This document shows, piece after piece, positions 45,739-54,842 of a stretch of DNA of 64,000 bases. The notes under the pieces are model-generated. The model was not told the DNA's origin. It searched no databases and saw only the letters and a program-made list of their open reading frames with translations. Position numbers and translations under genes: made by a program. Source of the stretch: an uncultured bacterium (lineage in GTDB: Bacteria; Cyanobacteriota; Vampirovibrionia; Gastranaerophilales; Gastranaerophilaceae); NCBI GenBank assembly GCA_902462155.1, contig CABQAQ010000005.1, forward strand, positions 62,001-126,000, written 5' to 3'. Numbering within the stretch: position 1 is the first letter of the stretch; each line of letters starts with the position of its first letter.

Positions 45739-45766
45739 TTGTCAAATCCTTAATAATTGTTAATAT
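45739..45766 (+). promoter_or_regulatory. Sigma-70-type promoter of the phase-variable glycosyltransferase
   Basis: TTGTCA (45739-45744), a 16-base spacer and TAATAT (45761-45766) lie 43 bases before the ATG at 45810. Confidence 0.55.
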
Positions 45767-45809
45767 TACATTTTTATGCTATTATTTTTTTATATTATAA
45801 AGGATTACA

Positions 45810-46827
45810 ATGACACAAGACACAAGACACAAGACACAAGACACAAGACACAAGACACAAGACACAAGAAGTAACAGTAAACGATATTGATGTCTTTATT
45901 ACCACTCATAATCGCTCTAAATGGTTGCAAGAATCTATTGATAGTATTCTAAATCAAACCGTAAATGTCAAAAATATAACCGTTCTCGATAATGAAAGCA
46001 CTGATAACACAGCTGATGTTGTAGCAACTTATAAAAATCAAGGGGTTAACTATGTAAAAACTTTTGGATTTATGGGAAATTACAAAAAAGCTAAAGAGCT
46101 TATGAACAAAAAATATGTAATGCTATTCCATGATGATGATATTTTACATCCTTCTTATTTTGAAATGGCTCTTAAAGTTATTAATAAATACAATAACATA
46201 GCTTTAGTAACAACAAGATTAGTAGAATTTAAAAATAATGACAGACCAAAATTTAAAGAAAATATTTCCCAAATACATTACCACTTTAAAACACAAAAAG
46301 ATTTCGCTTTAAACATGTATTTTATGGAAAGAATTGCTTATGCGCCTGCTATTTTTAAAACCGAATATTATTTAAAAGAAGATATAGAATACGAAAAATA
46401 TACTAAATTTAACGATTGGCCTTTAATGGTCAAAATCACAAAATACGGCGAAAGTTGTCTGTTCTGCGATCCTAATTTGATGCTAACCAGAAGACACGAT
46501 TCTCAAGACGGATACTCTAATATTAATAATCCTAATGTTGATCAGGTTATTAATTGGGATAAAATCTTTTACGATGCTTTTGCTAAAAATAAAAATAGCA
46601 AATATCATTACTTTTATATTAATTATTGTCAACATTTTTTAAAAACACGATTTGATCTTTATCTTAAACCTCATAATCCTAATCTGTCTTATCAAGATTT
46701 TCTTAATATTGCTAGAGAAAAAGGTCTTACTATTGACGAAGAACATTGCCTTGACATTAATTTCCGAAAAGAACGTGACCATTTCCTTGTTGATCTAAAA
46801 TACAAAGATAGAGTGGAATCTCTATAA
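45810..46827 (+). CDS. Family 2 glycosyltransferase, phase-variable, currently out of frame
   Basis: ATG 45810 has a good ribosome site (AAAGGA, five bases away) and is followed by eight ACACAAG units. Its frame ends at a TGA after 26 codons, while the enzyme frame (VFITTHNRSKWLQESIDSIL...) is offset by one base. Seven or ten units would join ATG to the enzyme. The enzyme part is a GT-A family 2 glycosyltransferase: FITTHNR, LDNESTDNT and the DxD-type metal site HDDDILHP, with a divergent C-terminus. Without a shift, only a weak TTG at 45925 could start a truncated protein missing the first strand. The acceptor is unknown; surface polysaccharide or flagellin is plausible. Confidence 0.85.
45813..45868 (+). 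repeat. Heptanucleotide simple repeat (ACACAAG)x8 inside a start region
   Basis: Eight perfect units follow the ATG directly. Seven is not a multiple of three, so each gain or loss by slipped-strand mispairing changes the reading frame. This is the typical make-up of phase-variable surface genes. Confidence 0.97.
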
Positions 46828-47012
46828 TATTAACTTTTCTTTTTAATTCAGCAATCAACTTAAATTTACTATTTTATTCTTTTTTTATATATTTATACAA
46901 ATGTTAAGCAATATTAACTGCCATATTCAAATATTAAAAAATGTAAAATCGATACTACAACTGTATTACACACTATTGTGTTACAAAATGTTAACAAAAT
47001 CAGACAAAAAGC

Positions 47013-47040
47013 TAAAGTTTTTCGTAATTCTTGCCGATAA
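47013..47040 (+). promoter_or_regulatory. Flagellar sigma-28 (FliA/SigD) promoter
   Basis: TAAAGTTT (47013-47020), a 12-base spacer and GCCGATAA (47033-47040) match the flagellar class 3 consensus TAAAGTTT-N11-GCCGATAA at every consensus base, with one extra spacer base. It lies 45 bases before the next start codon. I found no second GCCGATAA in an intergenic region of this window. Confidence 0.85.
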
Positions 47041-47085
47041 ATATCATGTGTATCGTAAATAAAGAAAATATAAGGAGCGTCAATT

Positions 47086-47973
47086 ATGGGTATGTCAGCA
47101 TCACAAGCAAGATTTTTAGCACTAACTGCAAAGAAAAGTAACATCGAATATCAAGGTCAACAAATAAACCAATCTAGAACAATTCTAGCTAACCAAAGTT
47201 CTAATTTATTTAATAAAATGCTTCAAATTTCAGTTCCTACAGCACCAAATAAAGCATCTTATACTAAAATAGGCTACAACTTCAATGATGGAAACAAAAA
47301 TGTTACTATCACTGATACTAAAGTTTCAAATAACGGCGACAATTATTTATTTAATATTGATAATAAACAAGAATCTTTAACTTTTAAAACAGGCTCTTTC
47401 AATAAAGCAGAAGTCACTTTTGCTGACGGGTCAAAGGGAATGTTCTCTCTTTTAGATAAAGCTCAAGATGATTATCCTAAAGTTGATGGTATGAAAGTAG
47501 TTTCTTACCAAAAAGGTAATGAAACTTATTACACCTATCTCCCAGAAGAAGATTGGCAAGCTTTAAAAGATGATAAAGCCTTTATCGCTTGGGGATCAAC
47601 TAGTAAAACTTATGGCAATGCAAGTGTTTATTCAAGTGCAAATGTTAGTAAATCTAATAATGGTCAAATAAATAGCGTTTCTTTTAATGGTAACGTTTAT
47701 GGTGGAGCCACTTATAACCTTACTCCAACTACTTATACAGATGAAGATGCTTATGAAGCTGCTTATAATAAATACTTGTATGATCAAGCTAACTATGAAA
47801 AATTAACTAATGATATTAATGCTCAAACAGAAGCTCTACAACAAGAAGATCGTACTTTAGAACTTCAATTAAAACAACTTGATACTGAACATAACGCAAT
47901 CCAAACTGAAATTGATGCCGTTCAAAAAGTTGTACAAAAAAACGTTGAAACTTCTTTTAAAACTTTCGGTTAA
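47086..47973 (+). CDS. Sigma-28-controlled protein with axial-protein-like layout
   Basis: The 295-residue protein has an N-terminal helix (MGMSASQARFLALTAKKSN, about residues 1-45) and a C-terminal helix (about 240-295, heptad-like, EALQQEDRTLELQLKQLD) bracketing a beta-rich, Thr/Asn/Gly/Tyr-rich centre. This is the general layout of flagellar axial proteins, but it has no flagellin or hook-junction motif I can identify. There is no signal peptide, which fits export by the flagellar apparatus. It has a strong ribosome site (AAGGAG), a near-perfect sigma-28 promoter and two downstream hairpins. A late flagellar role is inferred from the promoter. Confidence 0.75.
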   Translation: MGMSASQARFLALTAKKSNIEYQGQQINQSRTILANQSSNLFNKMLQISVPTAPNKASYTKIGYNFNDGNKNVTITDTKVSNNGDNYLFNIDNKQESLTFKTGSFNKAEVTFADGSKGMFSLLDKAQDDYPKVDGMKVVSYQKGNETYYTYLPEEDWQALKDDKAFIAWGSTSKTYGNASVYSSANVSKSNNGQINSVSFNGNVYGGATYNLTPTTYTDEDAYEAAYNKYLYDQANYEKLTNDINAQTEALQQEDRTLELQLKQLDTEHNAIQTEIDAVQKVVQKNVETSFKTFG

Positions 47974-47979
47974 TAATTA

Positions 47980-48022
47980 AAAACATCGAATCAAGCTTTT
48001 TAAGCTTTGATTTCGATGTTTT
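47980..48022 (+). terminator. Terminator 1 after the sigma-28 gene
   Basis: AAAACATCGAA pairs with TTCGATGTTTT (47980-48022), with an inner TCAAGCTT/AAGCTTTGA pairing. The following T tract is short. Confidence 0.75.
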
Positions 48023-48074
48023 CAACAAAATTTTTAATTCTTTATATTTTTGATACGATACGATTTCTAATTTT

Positions 48075-48107
48075 ATCCTTCTTTATATAATAAGAAGGAT
48101 TTTTTTA
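48075..48107 (+). terminator. Terminator 2 between convergent genes
   Basis: ATCCTTCTT pairs with AAGAAGGAT (48075-48083 with 48092-48100) and is followed by TTTTTT. It directly abuts the stop codon of the minus-strand gene ending at 48108. Confidence 0.8.
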
Positions 48108-49214
48108 TTATACAAGCTTATTATATTCTTTTGTTAATTTATAAATCTGATCTATTTTTTTATCTTGATTGAAAAATCCATTATAACTACTATTCCAATA
48201 TAATTGGTTTTTTACCAGATCAAATAAATTTTCTGACGATATTTTCCCTTTTTTATTGAAAAGATTACCTATTAATGAAATTTTTACCGCATTTTTCATC
48301 CCTGGTAACTGGATGTTTATACTCTCTTGCATATTGTTTTTTAAATTTAATATATTTAATATATTTTTATCATAAATCAATGATTCAATATTATCTTTAC
48401 TTGCATTTACCATTTTAGATTCTAAATAAGATCCAGGATCCAACATATAAGAATATTTTGAAAATCTATTGTTATCAAAACCTTTTTCTATTTCTTTTGA
48501 TACTTTTGATGAATCAAGTTTATGTATTGGTTTATATAAATTCCTTTCTTTTATCTTAAGATCAGTTTTTAATCCTTCTGGTAGATTATTAAAAGATATA
48601 TTGTTACCTGATTTTGTTATTGATTCACCATACTTTAAAGCACCATAAAGATCTCTTTTTGCCCTTATTTGGCTTATCCAATCATTTGCAAATATAACTT
48701 TATCTCCATAAGATAAATCATCTATATTTTCTATATTTCGTGCGTTCATAAATTGAGCAAATTTAAATGCTCTTCCTTTTGTTTTGCCATTCTTGGCTAC
48801 CCATTTCCCATCTTGTATTTTTATACTATTCACTATAGAATTTTCATCTTTACTAAAAAGGTTATTTATTGCTTTATTCATAAGTATCTTATTATCTTCT
48901 ACATTGGTAGATAAGGTAGTATCTTCTAGCAAAGATTTTAATTTGTTTTCATTATTTAATAATTTTTTATCTATCAAACTTTTATTAAAAAATCTATTAA
49001 CTAATCTGGATACACCTAGAGCTAAACCGGCTAAACAAACAACGCTAGCTGTTATATTCACTGCTTTTGCGAACTTTTCGTCTTCTTTATATTTATTCAC
49101 AAGAACATCAACTTTTGTGCTAATTGTATTTTTTTTATCAACTTGACCATTATCATTTTGTTCTATATTTCTGTATGGCAAAGTATTCTGATAACCACTT
49201 ATCGAATTCAGCAT
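48108..49214 (-). CDS. Single-span membrane protein, function unknown
   Basis: The start is placed at ATG 49214 because GAGGA lies eight bases upstream; the frame extends to 49265 but without a ribosome site. The 368-residue product has one clear hydrophobic segment (AVNITASVVCLAGLALGVSRLV, at about residues 50-71) after a polar N-terminus. A long Lys/Asn-rich mostly helical part follows, with no motif I recognise. It is not obviously related to the 604-residue protein at 43755. Its role is unknown. Confidence 0.72.
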   Translation of the reverse strand: MLNSISGYQNTLPYRNIEQNDNGQVDKKNTISTKVDVLVNKYKEDEKFAKAVNITASVVCLAGLALGVSRLVNRFFNKSLIDKKLLNNENKLKSLLEDTTLSTNVEDNKILMNKAINNLFSKDENSIVNSIKIQDGKWVAKNGKTKGRAFKFAQFMNARNIENIDDLSYGDKVIFANDWISQIRAKRDLYGALKYGESITKSGNNISFNNLPEGLKTDLKIKERNLYKPIHKLDSSKVSKEIEKGFDNNRFSKYSYMLDPGSYLESKMVNASKDNIESLIYDKNILNILNLKNNMQESINIQLPGMKNAVKISLIGNLFNKKGKISSENLFDLVKNQLYWNSSYNGFFNQDKKIDQIYKLTKEYNKLV

Positions 49215-49383
49215 CTCTTGTATCCTCAAACTTATATATATTATATAAAAAATAAATATCCCCAAAAATTGACTTAAATTTTAAAATTTAAAAGAAAAAA
49301 TGTAATAGTTCGTTACAATAAATGATTAATCAATATATAAATAATGCTATATAATATAATTATAAAATAGGGGAAGAGAAAAA

Positions 49384-50574
49384 TTGAATAAAAAAATAAT
49401 TACAATAATAAGCTTATTAAGTTTTATATTTAATTCTTTACAAGTTACTGCAATAGCACAAAATAATAATAGTAAATCATCCTATATGCTATCTTCTTCG
49501 AATCCAAAATCTTCGTCAAATAGACTGGATGGCTCTGTGCGTTATGATAATATCTTTCAACCACAAGAAAATATTTTTACAGGTGATGTTGAAAAAATAA
49601 AAGAAAAAGAAATAATAAAAATGACAGTGTCACAAGTGTTAAGTTCAGGTTATACAGAAGAAGGTGACGAATTTTTTGCAGAAATAACAAGCGAAGTTGA
49701 AGGTAAAAAAGGAGTAATATTACCAATAGGAACAGTAGCCCACGGAATAGTAAGAGAAATGGCAGAAGCAAAACGTCTTGGCAAAGACGGTTGGATAGAA
49801 CTTAGTTTTGATTATCTCATAACCCCAGACGGAAGAGAAATCCCAATAGAAGGAAGAATGACAACAAAAATGCATCCGGTTAAAGGAGTAGCAAAAGCAG
49901 TAGTAGAAGATACAGCCTACACCTTAGCCGGTGGAGTAATAGGCGGTCTAACAGCTTTGAATTTATTTGGAATAGAAGCAGCAGTTGCAAGTCAAGGATA
50001 TACCTTAGCCGGCGGAGCTGCTATAGGTGGTGCCATTGGCCTTGGTATCAGCCTTTACAGAAAAGGATCCGATGTTTTAATATCTCCTGGTGATGAGATT
50101 AAAGTAAAGATTAATTCTCCTGTTGACTTACCTGTAATTTCTGAAGAAGCTTTAAGACAAGATGAAGTCCATTATCAAGGGTTGGACGTTAAAATAACAA
50201 ATATAAAACTAGAAAAAGATCCTTTTGGAGAAACAAATACTTATAATATATCTCTTATTATTCAAAATAATACAGATAAATCTTTTTCAAGCTTCGATAT
50301 GGCTTTGATGAGCGAAAATAAAAAGGTGTTTTATCCGTCCTTATTTGGAGATAATACTCTTATGATGACTCAGATTAAACCAAATGATAAAATAAGTGGT
50401 AAAATCTGCTTTTCTGTAGAAAATGTAAAAAAGAAACATTGGCTTGTGTTTTTTGACCGCATAAATCGAAAACCTTTAAATCGTATCTCTATCGATAATG
50501 CTCTAAGAGATATAAAACTTAAAGAGAAAAATAAAAAAACTCAGAAAAAATTTACTAAAAAAGTAAAAATATAA
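49384..50574 (+). CDS. Exported protein with Gly-rich hydrophobic segment, function unknown
   Basis: The start is TTG 49384, supported by AGGGGAAGAG at normal spacing and by the signal peptide it begins (KKIITIISLLSFIFNSLQVTAIAQ). The 396-residue product has a beta-rich region (ILPIGTVAHGIVREMAEAKRLG, ITPDGREIPIEG) reminiscent of the VirB10-type barrel pattern. A Gly/Ala-rich hydrophobic stretch follows (TLAGGVIGGLTAL and TLAGGAAIGGAIGLGISLY), then a C-terminal Ig-like half (YNISLIIQNNTDKSFSSFDMAL). It is probably envelope-associated. I cannot assign a family. Confidence 0.72.
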   Translation: MNKKIITIISLLSFIFNSLQVTAIAQNNNSKSSYMLSSSNPKSSSNRLDGSVRYDNIFQPQENIFTGDVEKIKEKEIIKMTVSQVLSSGYTEEGDEFFAEITSEVEGKKGVILPIGTVAHGIVREMAEAKRLGKDGWIELSFDYLITPDGREIPIEGRMTTKMHPVKGVAKAVVEDTAYTLAGGVIGGLTALNLFGIEAAVASQGYTLAGGAAIGGAIGLGISLYRKGSDVLISPGDEIKVKINSPVDLPVISEEALRQDEVHYQGLDVKITNIKLEKDPFGETNTYNISLIIQNNTDKSFSSFDMALMSENKKVFYPSLFGDNTLMMTQIKPNDKISGKICFSVENVKKKHWLVFFDRINRKPLNRISIDNALRDIKLKEKNKKTQKKFTKKVKI

Positions 50575-50661
50575 TTTTTTTAATTTAGTACTTGATATCC
50601 TTTCAAGTTTAGAATACTATATAAATAATATGCTAGTTAGTTAATTTGAGTATTTATATAT

Positions 50662-51315
50662 ATGCCACTAAAAACTAAATCAAAACTTGAAAATCAATTT
50701 AAAATTCAAGATTATATGGAACTTATAGAAAAAACTGTAAAGGTGGAGTTTAAACATTTGTGTTTTAATCATATTATTGACTTTTCGGAACTTATCCAGA
50801 TTGGAATACAAGTTGTTTATGAACTAAACGGTGAACAATCTATTGAAAACCATAAAAAATCGTATATCTCAACAGCAATAAAATGGGCAATAAGAAACGA
50901 GGTAAGACGTCGTATTCGTTGGTATTCTGCAAAAATAGAGCCCCATAAAAATAGTCAAGAGCCAGAAGAAGATAATGAAAACATTAATAATATAGAAATT
51001 AGAGAAGAAGTTTATAAATCTATATTATCTATTGAAGAAATGGCAAGTGCGCCAAAACCTATATTAATTAAAGACGGCTCTAAAAATCCTGAAGAAATTG
51101 CTCTTTATAAAGAGTTAAGTAAATATATTAAAGAAGCTATAGAAAAACTACCTCTACGAGAAAAAGAACTTATAGAATCTAGATTTTTTAAAGATAAAAA
51201 ATTAAAAGATCTGGCCATAGAATTTGATATATCTCAATCAAGAATCTCTAGAATTATTCAATCAGGATTAAACAAGTTGAAAAAAGAACTAGCTACAAAA
51301 AATATTTTTTATTAA
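50662..51315 (+). CDS. Sigma-70 family RNA polymerase sigma factor, possibly FliA-like
   Basis: The C-terminal part of this 217-residue protein is a clear region 4: IEKLPLREKELIESRFF, then KLKDLAIEFDISQSRISRIIQSGLNKLKKEL, whose SQSRISRI recognition helix is close to FliA/SigF-type factors. The N-terminal half (IDFSELIQIGIQVVYEL, YISTAIKWAIRNEVRRRIRW) fits a shortened, divergent region 2. There is no region 1.1. Given the flagellar genes and a sigma-28 promoter 3.6 kb upstream, a flagellar sigma factor is a reasonable guess, but the weak region 2 leaves other alternatives open. Confidence 0.75.
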   Translation: MPLKTKSKLENQFKIQDYMELIEKTVKVEFKHLCFNHIIDFSELIQIGIQVVYELNGEQSIENHKKSYISTAIKWAIRNEVRRRIRWYSAKIEPHKNSQEPEEDNENINNIEIREEVYKSILSIEEMASAPKPILIKDGSKNPEEIALYKELSKYIKEAIEKLPLREKELIESRFFKDKKLKDLAIEFDISQSRISRIIQSGLNKLKKELATKNIFY

Positions 51316-51348
51316 CAACGTAAATAAGTAAAAGGATAGATATATTTA

Positions 51349-52320
51349 TTACTTATCAAAAAGAGCAGAAATAAATTCTTCCGGATTAAAATCTTCTAAA
51401 TCGGAAATCTTTTCTCCAACCCCTATTAACTTGACAGGAAGACTATACTGATCAGCTATAGCAAAAATAATAGCACCTTTTGCTGATCCATCAAGTTTTG
51501 TTAAAGCAACAGAGGTGAGATTAGCTACTTTAAAGAAAACATCAGCTTGATTCAACCCGTTTTGTCCTGTGTTTGCATCTAATACAAGAATACTTTCACT
51601 TAAATATTCTGAGGCTTTTTTATCAATTACAGATTTAATCTTCGATAACTCTTCCATTAAGTTAAACTTATTCTGTAATCTACCTGCCGTATCTATTATA
51701 AGAACGTCATAATTTTCATTTTTTGCTTTTTCAATAGACTCAAAAACAACAGCCGCAGGGTCAATACCGTCTTTTCTTAAAATATCAACACAAGCTCTTT
51801 TCGCCCAAACATCCAATTGTTCTTCGGCTGCAGCTCTAAATGTATCAGCTGCCGCTATAAGAACCTTCTTCCCCTCTTCTTTGAATCTATTCGCCAATTT
51901 CCCTATTAATGTTGTCTTGCCTGCTCCGTTTACTCCTACTACAAGGTATATATTTAATTCCCCCTGATTAAATATTAATTTATTTGTTTTCGTTTTTTGT
52001 AGAATTTTACTGAACTCATCATATAAATAACTTTTCACTTCTGCAGGTTTAATGATATTATTCTTTCTTAAATTATCAATTAATCTTGAGGTGATATTTA
52101 CACCCAGATCCGCTTTAATTAATAACTCCTCCATATCATCTAAAATAAAATCATCAAATTCTTCTTTATTCTCTACAAAGTTCAAGACATTACTTACTAA
52201 ATTTTGTGTCGTGTTCGAAATTATATTCTTAAAATTACTGAAAAAATTCTGCTCTTTTTTATTCTGTTCTACATTATCTTCTTCTTTATTTTTTTTATTC
52301 TTATTAAAAAAATCAAACAT
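51349..52320 (-). CDS. ftsY: Signal recognition particle receptor FtsY
   Basis: In this 323-residue protein a short Lys/Asn-rich N-terminus precedes the SRP GTPase NG domain: N-domain LIKADLGVNITSRLI, G1 VVGVNGAGKTTLIGKLA, AAADTFRAAAEEQL, G3 DTAGRLQNK, G4 TKLDGSAKG and the C-terminal GVGEKISDLEDFNPEEFI. It docks ribosome-SRP complexes at the membrane. It follows nusB by about 40 bases; adjacency of nusB and ftsY is a recurrent arrangement in cyanobacterial genomes. Confidence 0.97.
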   Translation of the reverse strand: MFDFFNKNKKNKEEDNVEQNKKEQNFFSNFKNIISNTTQNLVSNVLNFVENKEEFDDFILDDMEELLIKADLGVNITSRLIDNLRKNNIIKPAEVKSYLYDEFSKILQKTKTNKLIFNQGELNIYLVVGVNGAGKTTLIGKLANRFKEEGKKVLIAAADTFRAAAEEQLDVWAKRACVDILRKDGIDPAAVVFESIEKAKNENYDVLIIDTAGRLQNKFNLMEELSKIKSVIDKKASEYLSESILVLDANTGQNGLNQADVFFKVANLTSVALTKLDGSAKGAIIFAIADQYSLPVKLIGVGEKISDLEDFNPEEFISALFDK

Positions 52321-52362
52321 AATAATTCCAAATAAATAATTAATTATCTACAACACAAAATC

Positions 52363-53022
52363 TTAAGATAACTTGCTTTCACTTATAACACTACTTAAAA
52401 TCCCATTTATAAAAGAAGAACTATCTTCTGTAGAATACTTTTTAGCAAGTTCTAAAGCTTCATCAACTATTACTTTAAATGGGGCATCCTTTATAAACAA
52501 AAGTTCTGTTAAAGCTATCCGTAAAATATCTTTATCCATTTTCACAAGTCTACTAAGATCCCAACCGTGTGCATAGGTCTTTATTTTATCATCTATTTCT
52601 TTATGGTTCTTTTTATAACTTGAAATAAGTGATAAGACAAATTTTTTCACATCTTCTTTTTCTTCTAAAACAGTCATCTCAGCTATTTCAAGAGCCAACA
52701 TTGCATTTTCCGAAATATTTAACAAATCCTCTAGTTTATCTATCATATCAACCGTCATAGGTAATGGCACTTCTATATTTTTTGCCTCTATTGGACGTTT
52801 AATATTTATTGGATGTTCAAGTTCATACGTTTCTATAAACTCTTTTATTTCAAAAATAGCTGCACTTGTATTTTTCAGATCGTTCTGTGCATTATTTGTT
52901 AATGTTCTTACGGAATCTACTAAAATGTCATCTAACTTATCTTCTGTAAATTTTATAATATCATCATCAAGTTGCGAAAATAAAATTAAAGATAATTCTC
53001 TTGCTGCTCGTCTTGCTTGCAT
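52363..53022 (-). CDS. nusB: Transcription antitermination factor NusB, long form
   Basis: The start is placed at ATG 53022 (MQARRAARELSL), six bases after AGGA; the frame also allows a TTG five codons earlier. The product of 219 residues is much longer than the usual ~140, with an insertion of about 70 residues after the N-terminal RRAARELSLILFSQL. The C-terminal core is canonical (ISSYKKNHKEIDDKI, MDKDILRIALTELLF, PFKVIVDEALELAKKYS, FINGILSSV). Cyanobacterial NusB proteins have a similar length and N-terminus. It works in rRNA antitermination with NusE. Confidence 0.93.
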   Translation of the reverse strand: MQARRAARELSLILFSQLDDDIIKFTEDKLDDILVDSVRTLTNNAQNDLKNTSAAIFEIKEFIETYELEHPINIKRPIEAKNIEVPLPMTVDMIDKLEDLLNISENAMLALEIAEMTVLEEKEDVKKFVLSLISSYKKNHKEIDDKIKTYAHGWDLSRLVKMDKDILRIALTELLFIKDAPFKVIVDEALELAKKYSTEDSSSFINGILSSVISESKLS

Positions 53023-53037
53023 ATTTTGTCCTATCAA

Positions 53038-53418
53038 TTTTTATATATATTCTTTTGCTTCTTTTATTATTAAGACATAAAAAAATCTTTAGTACAAGTA
53101 GAAATAAGACTGTCTTATATATATTTTTTTACCCAATATGTTTAAAAGATAGTTATAATTCTTTTTGCACTAATTTAGGAATCTTACCGTTTCAAGACAA
53201 ATAGGTTCTGAATGGCAATTTCAATCGATTTTAGTGTAAACTTCTATATAAATGCCTATAAAATATAATAAACATCCTATTAAATTCATTATCTGTCTAA
53301 AATGAAATGATGAAAATCACAATTTATAACAATAAAATGAAATAAAAAATAGTGTCCTCAAAGTTTCTGTTTAAAGACACTATTTTTATAATATGACTTT
53401 TTAGTTAATAAAAATCAA
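53038..53418. other. Gene-free stretch between eno and nusB
   Basis: Apart from the enolase terminator (53344-53388), this 380-base stretch is AT-rich without open frames of note. It should hold the nusB-ftsY promoter. I could not recognise a known small RNA. Confidence 0.4.
53344..53388 (-). terminator. Terminator after enolase
   Basis: AAAAAATAGTGTC (53344-53356) pairs with GACACTATTTTTA (53376-53388); on the minus strand the hairpin is followed by TTTTTTATTTC. Confidence 0.85.
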
Positions 53419-54741
53419 TTATTTATTGCAACTGCAAGGTGTTTGCTTGCAAGAACCTTTTTGTCCGTTGAAAGCTTTTAAACCAACGAATCTAGCAGCA
53501 GAACCAAGTTCTTGTTCAATTCTTATAAGTTGGTTATATTTAGCCATTCTGTCAGATCTTGAAGCAGAACCTGTTTTAATCTGTCCACAATTTAAAGCAA
53601 CAGCTAAATCAGCAATAAATGTATCTTCTGTTTCTCCTGAACGGTGTGATGCTATAGCTGTATATCCAGCTTTATGAGCCATGTTTATTGCTGCTAATGT
53701 TTCAGTTAAAGTACCTATTTGGTTAACTTTAATTAATATTGAATTTGCAGTTTCATTTTTGATACCTTTTTCCAATAATTTAACATTAGTAACAAATAAA
53801 TCATCACCTACTAATTGGCATTTTGAGCCTATTTTTTCTGTAAGTAATTTCCAACCGGCCCAATCTTCTTCAGCCATACCATCTTCTATAGATATAATAG
53901 GGAATCTTTCTACCCAATCTTTTAAGAAATCTACCATTTCTTCAGAAGTTAAAGATTTACCACCTTCACCTTCAAGAACATATTTTCCATCCCTATAAAA
54001 TTCTGAAGATGCAACATCTAAACAAATCTTTATTTGATCTGTTGTATAACCTGCATTTTTAATAGCTGTAAGAATAACATCAATAGCTTCTTCATTGCTG
54101 CCTAAATTAGGTGCAAATCCACCTTCATCACCTACAGATGTAGCTAATCCTTTTTCATTAAGAACTTTCTTTAATGCGTGGAATACTTCAGCACCCATTC
54201 TGATAGCTTCTTGGAAGTTTACTGCTCCTACCGGTGCTATCATAAATTCTTGGAAATCTATATTATTATCTGCGTGTGCTCCACCATTGATAATGTTCAT
54301 CATAGGTACTGGTAATGTTGTTGCATTAATACCACCAAGATATCTATATAATGGCATTTCATAAGCCATTGATGCTGCTTTTGCACAAGCTAATGATACA
54401 CCAAGAATTGCATTTGCTCCTAGTTTTGATTTATTTTCTGTACCATCTAATTCTAACATTAATCTATCGATTTCATATTGATTACTAGCATCTTCGCCTA
54501 TTAATTCAGGTGCTATAATTGTATTTACATTATCTACTGCTTGTAATACACCTTTACCACAATATGTTGATTTATCACCATCTCTTAATTCTAAAGCTTC
54601 GTGAATACCTGTAGATGCTCCTGATGGAACAGCTGCTCTACCTACTACTCCACAAGATAACTTTACATCAACTTCTACAGTTGGGTTTCCACGTGAATCT
54701 AATATTTGTCTTGCTTTTACATCTTCTATAAATGTTGGCAT
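53419..54741 (-). CDS. eno: Enolase (phosphopyruvate hydratase)
   Basis: The 440-residue protein has full enolase layout: ARQILDSRGNPTVEVDV at the N-terminus, VPSGASTGIHEALELRDGD, MNIINGGAHADNNIDFQEFMI, VGDEGGFAPNL, SIEDGMAEEDWAGW, LVGDDLFVTN, KVNQIGTLTET and ASHRSGETEDTFIADLAV. The C-terminus carries an unusual short tail with three cysteines (GSCKQTPCSCNK). It converts 2-phosphoglycerate to phosphoenolpyruvate in glycolysis. The ribosome site AAAGGAGAAATCAA is strong. It is a monocistronic unit with its own terminator. Confidence 0.98.
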   Translation of the reverse strand: MPTFIEDVKARQILDSRGNPTVEVDVKLSCGVVGRAAVPSGASTGIHEALELRDGDKSTYCGKGVLQAVDNVNTIIAPELIGEDASNQYEIDRLMLELDGTENKSKLGANAILGVSLACAKAASMAYEMPLYRYLGGINATTLPVPMMNIINGGAHADNNIDFQEFMIAPVGAVNFQEAIRMGAEVFHALKKVLNEKGLATSVGDEGGFAPNLGSNEEAIDVILTAIKNAGYTTDQIKICLDVASSEFYRDGKYVLEGEGGKSLTSEEMVDFLKDWVERFPIISIEDGMAEEDWAGWKLLTEKIGSKCQLVGDDLFVTNVKLLEKGIKNETANSILIKVNQIGTLTETLAAINMAHKAGYTAIASHRSGETEDTFIADLAVALNCGQIKTGSASRSDRMAKYNQLIRIEQELGSAARFVGLKAFNGQKGSCKQTPCSCNK

Positions 54742-54842
54742 TTGATTTCTCCTTTTTTTAACCTAAACATTATTTCGACTCGTTTATTATTTCACATAAT
54801 CATCTTTTATACAATAGAATTTTATTATTTTTTCTCTATTTA

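Noticed and set aside
45813..45868. ACACAAG run as a plain intergenic satellite
   Set aside because: It sits directly after a start codon with a ribosome site and runs into an intact glycosyltransferase frame, so a coding switch explains it better.
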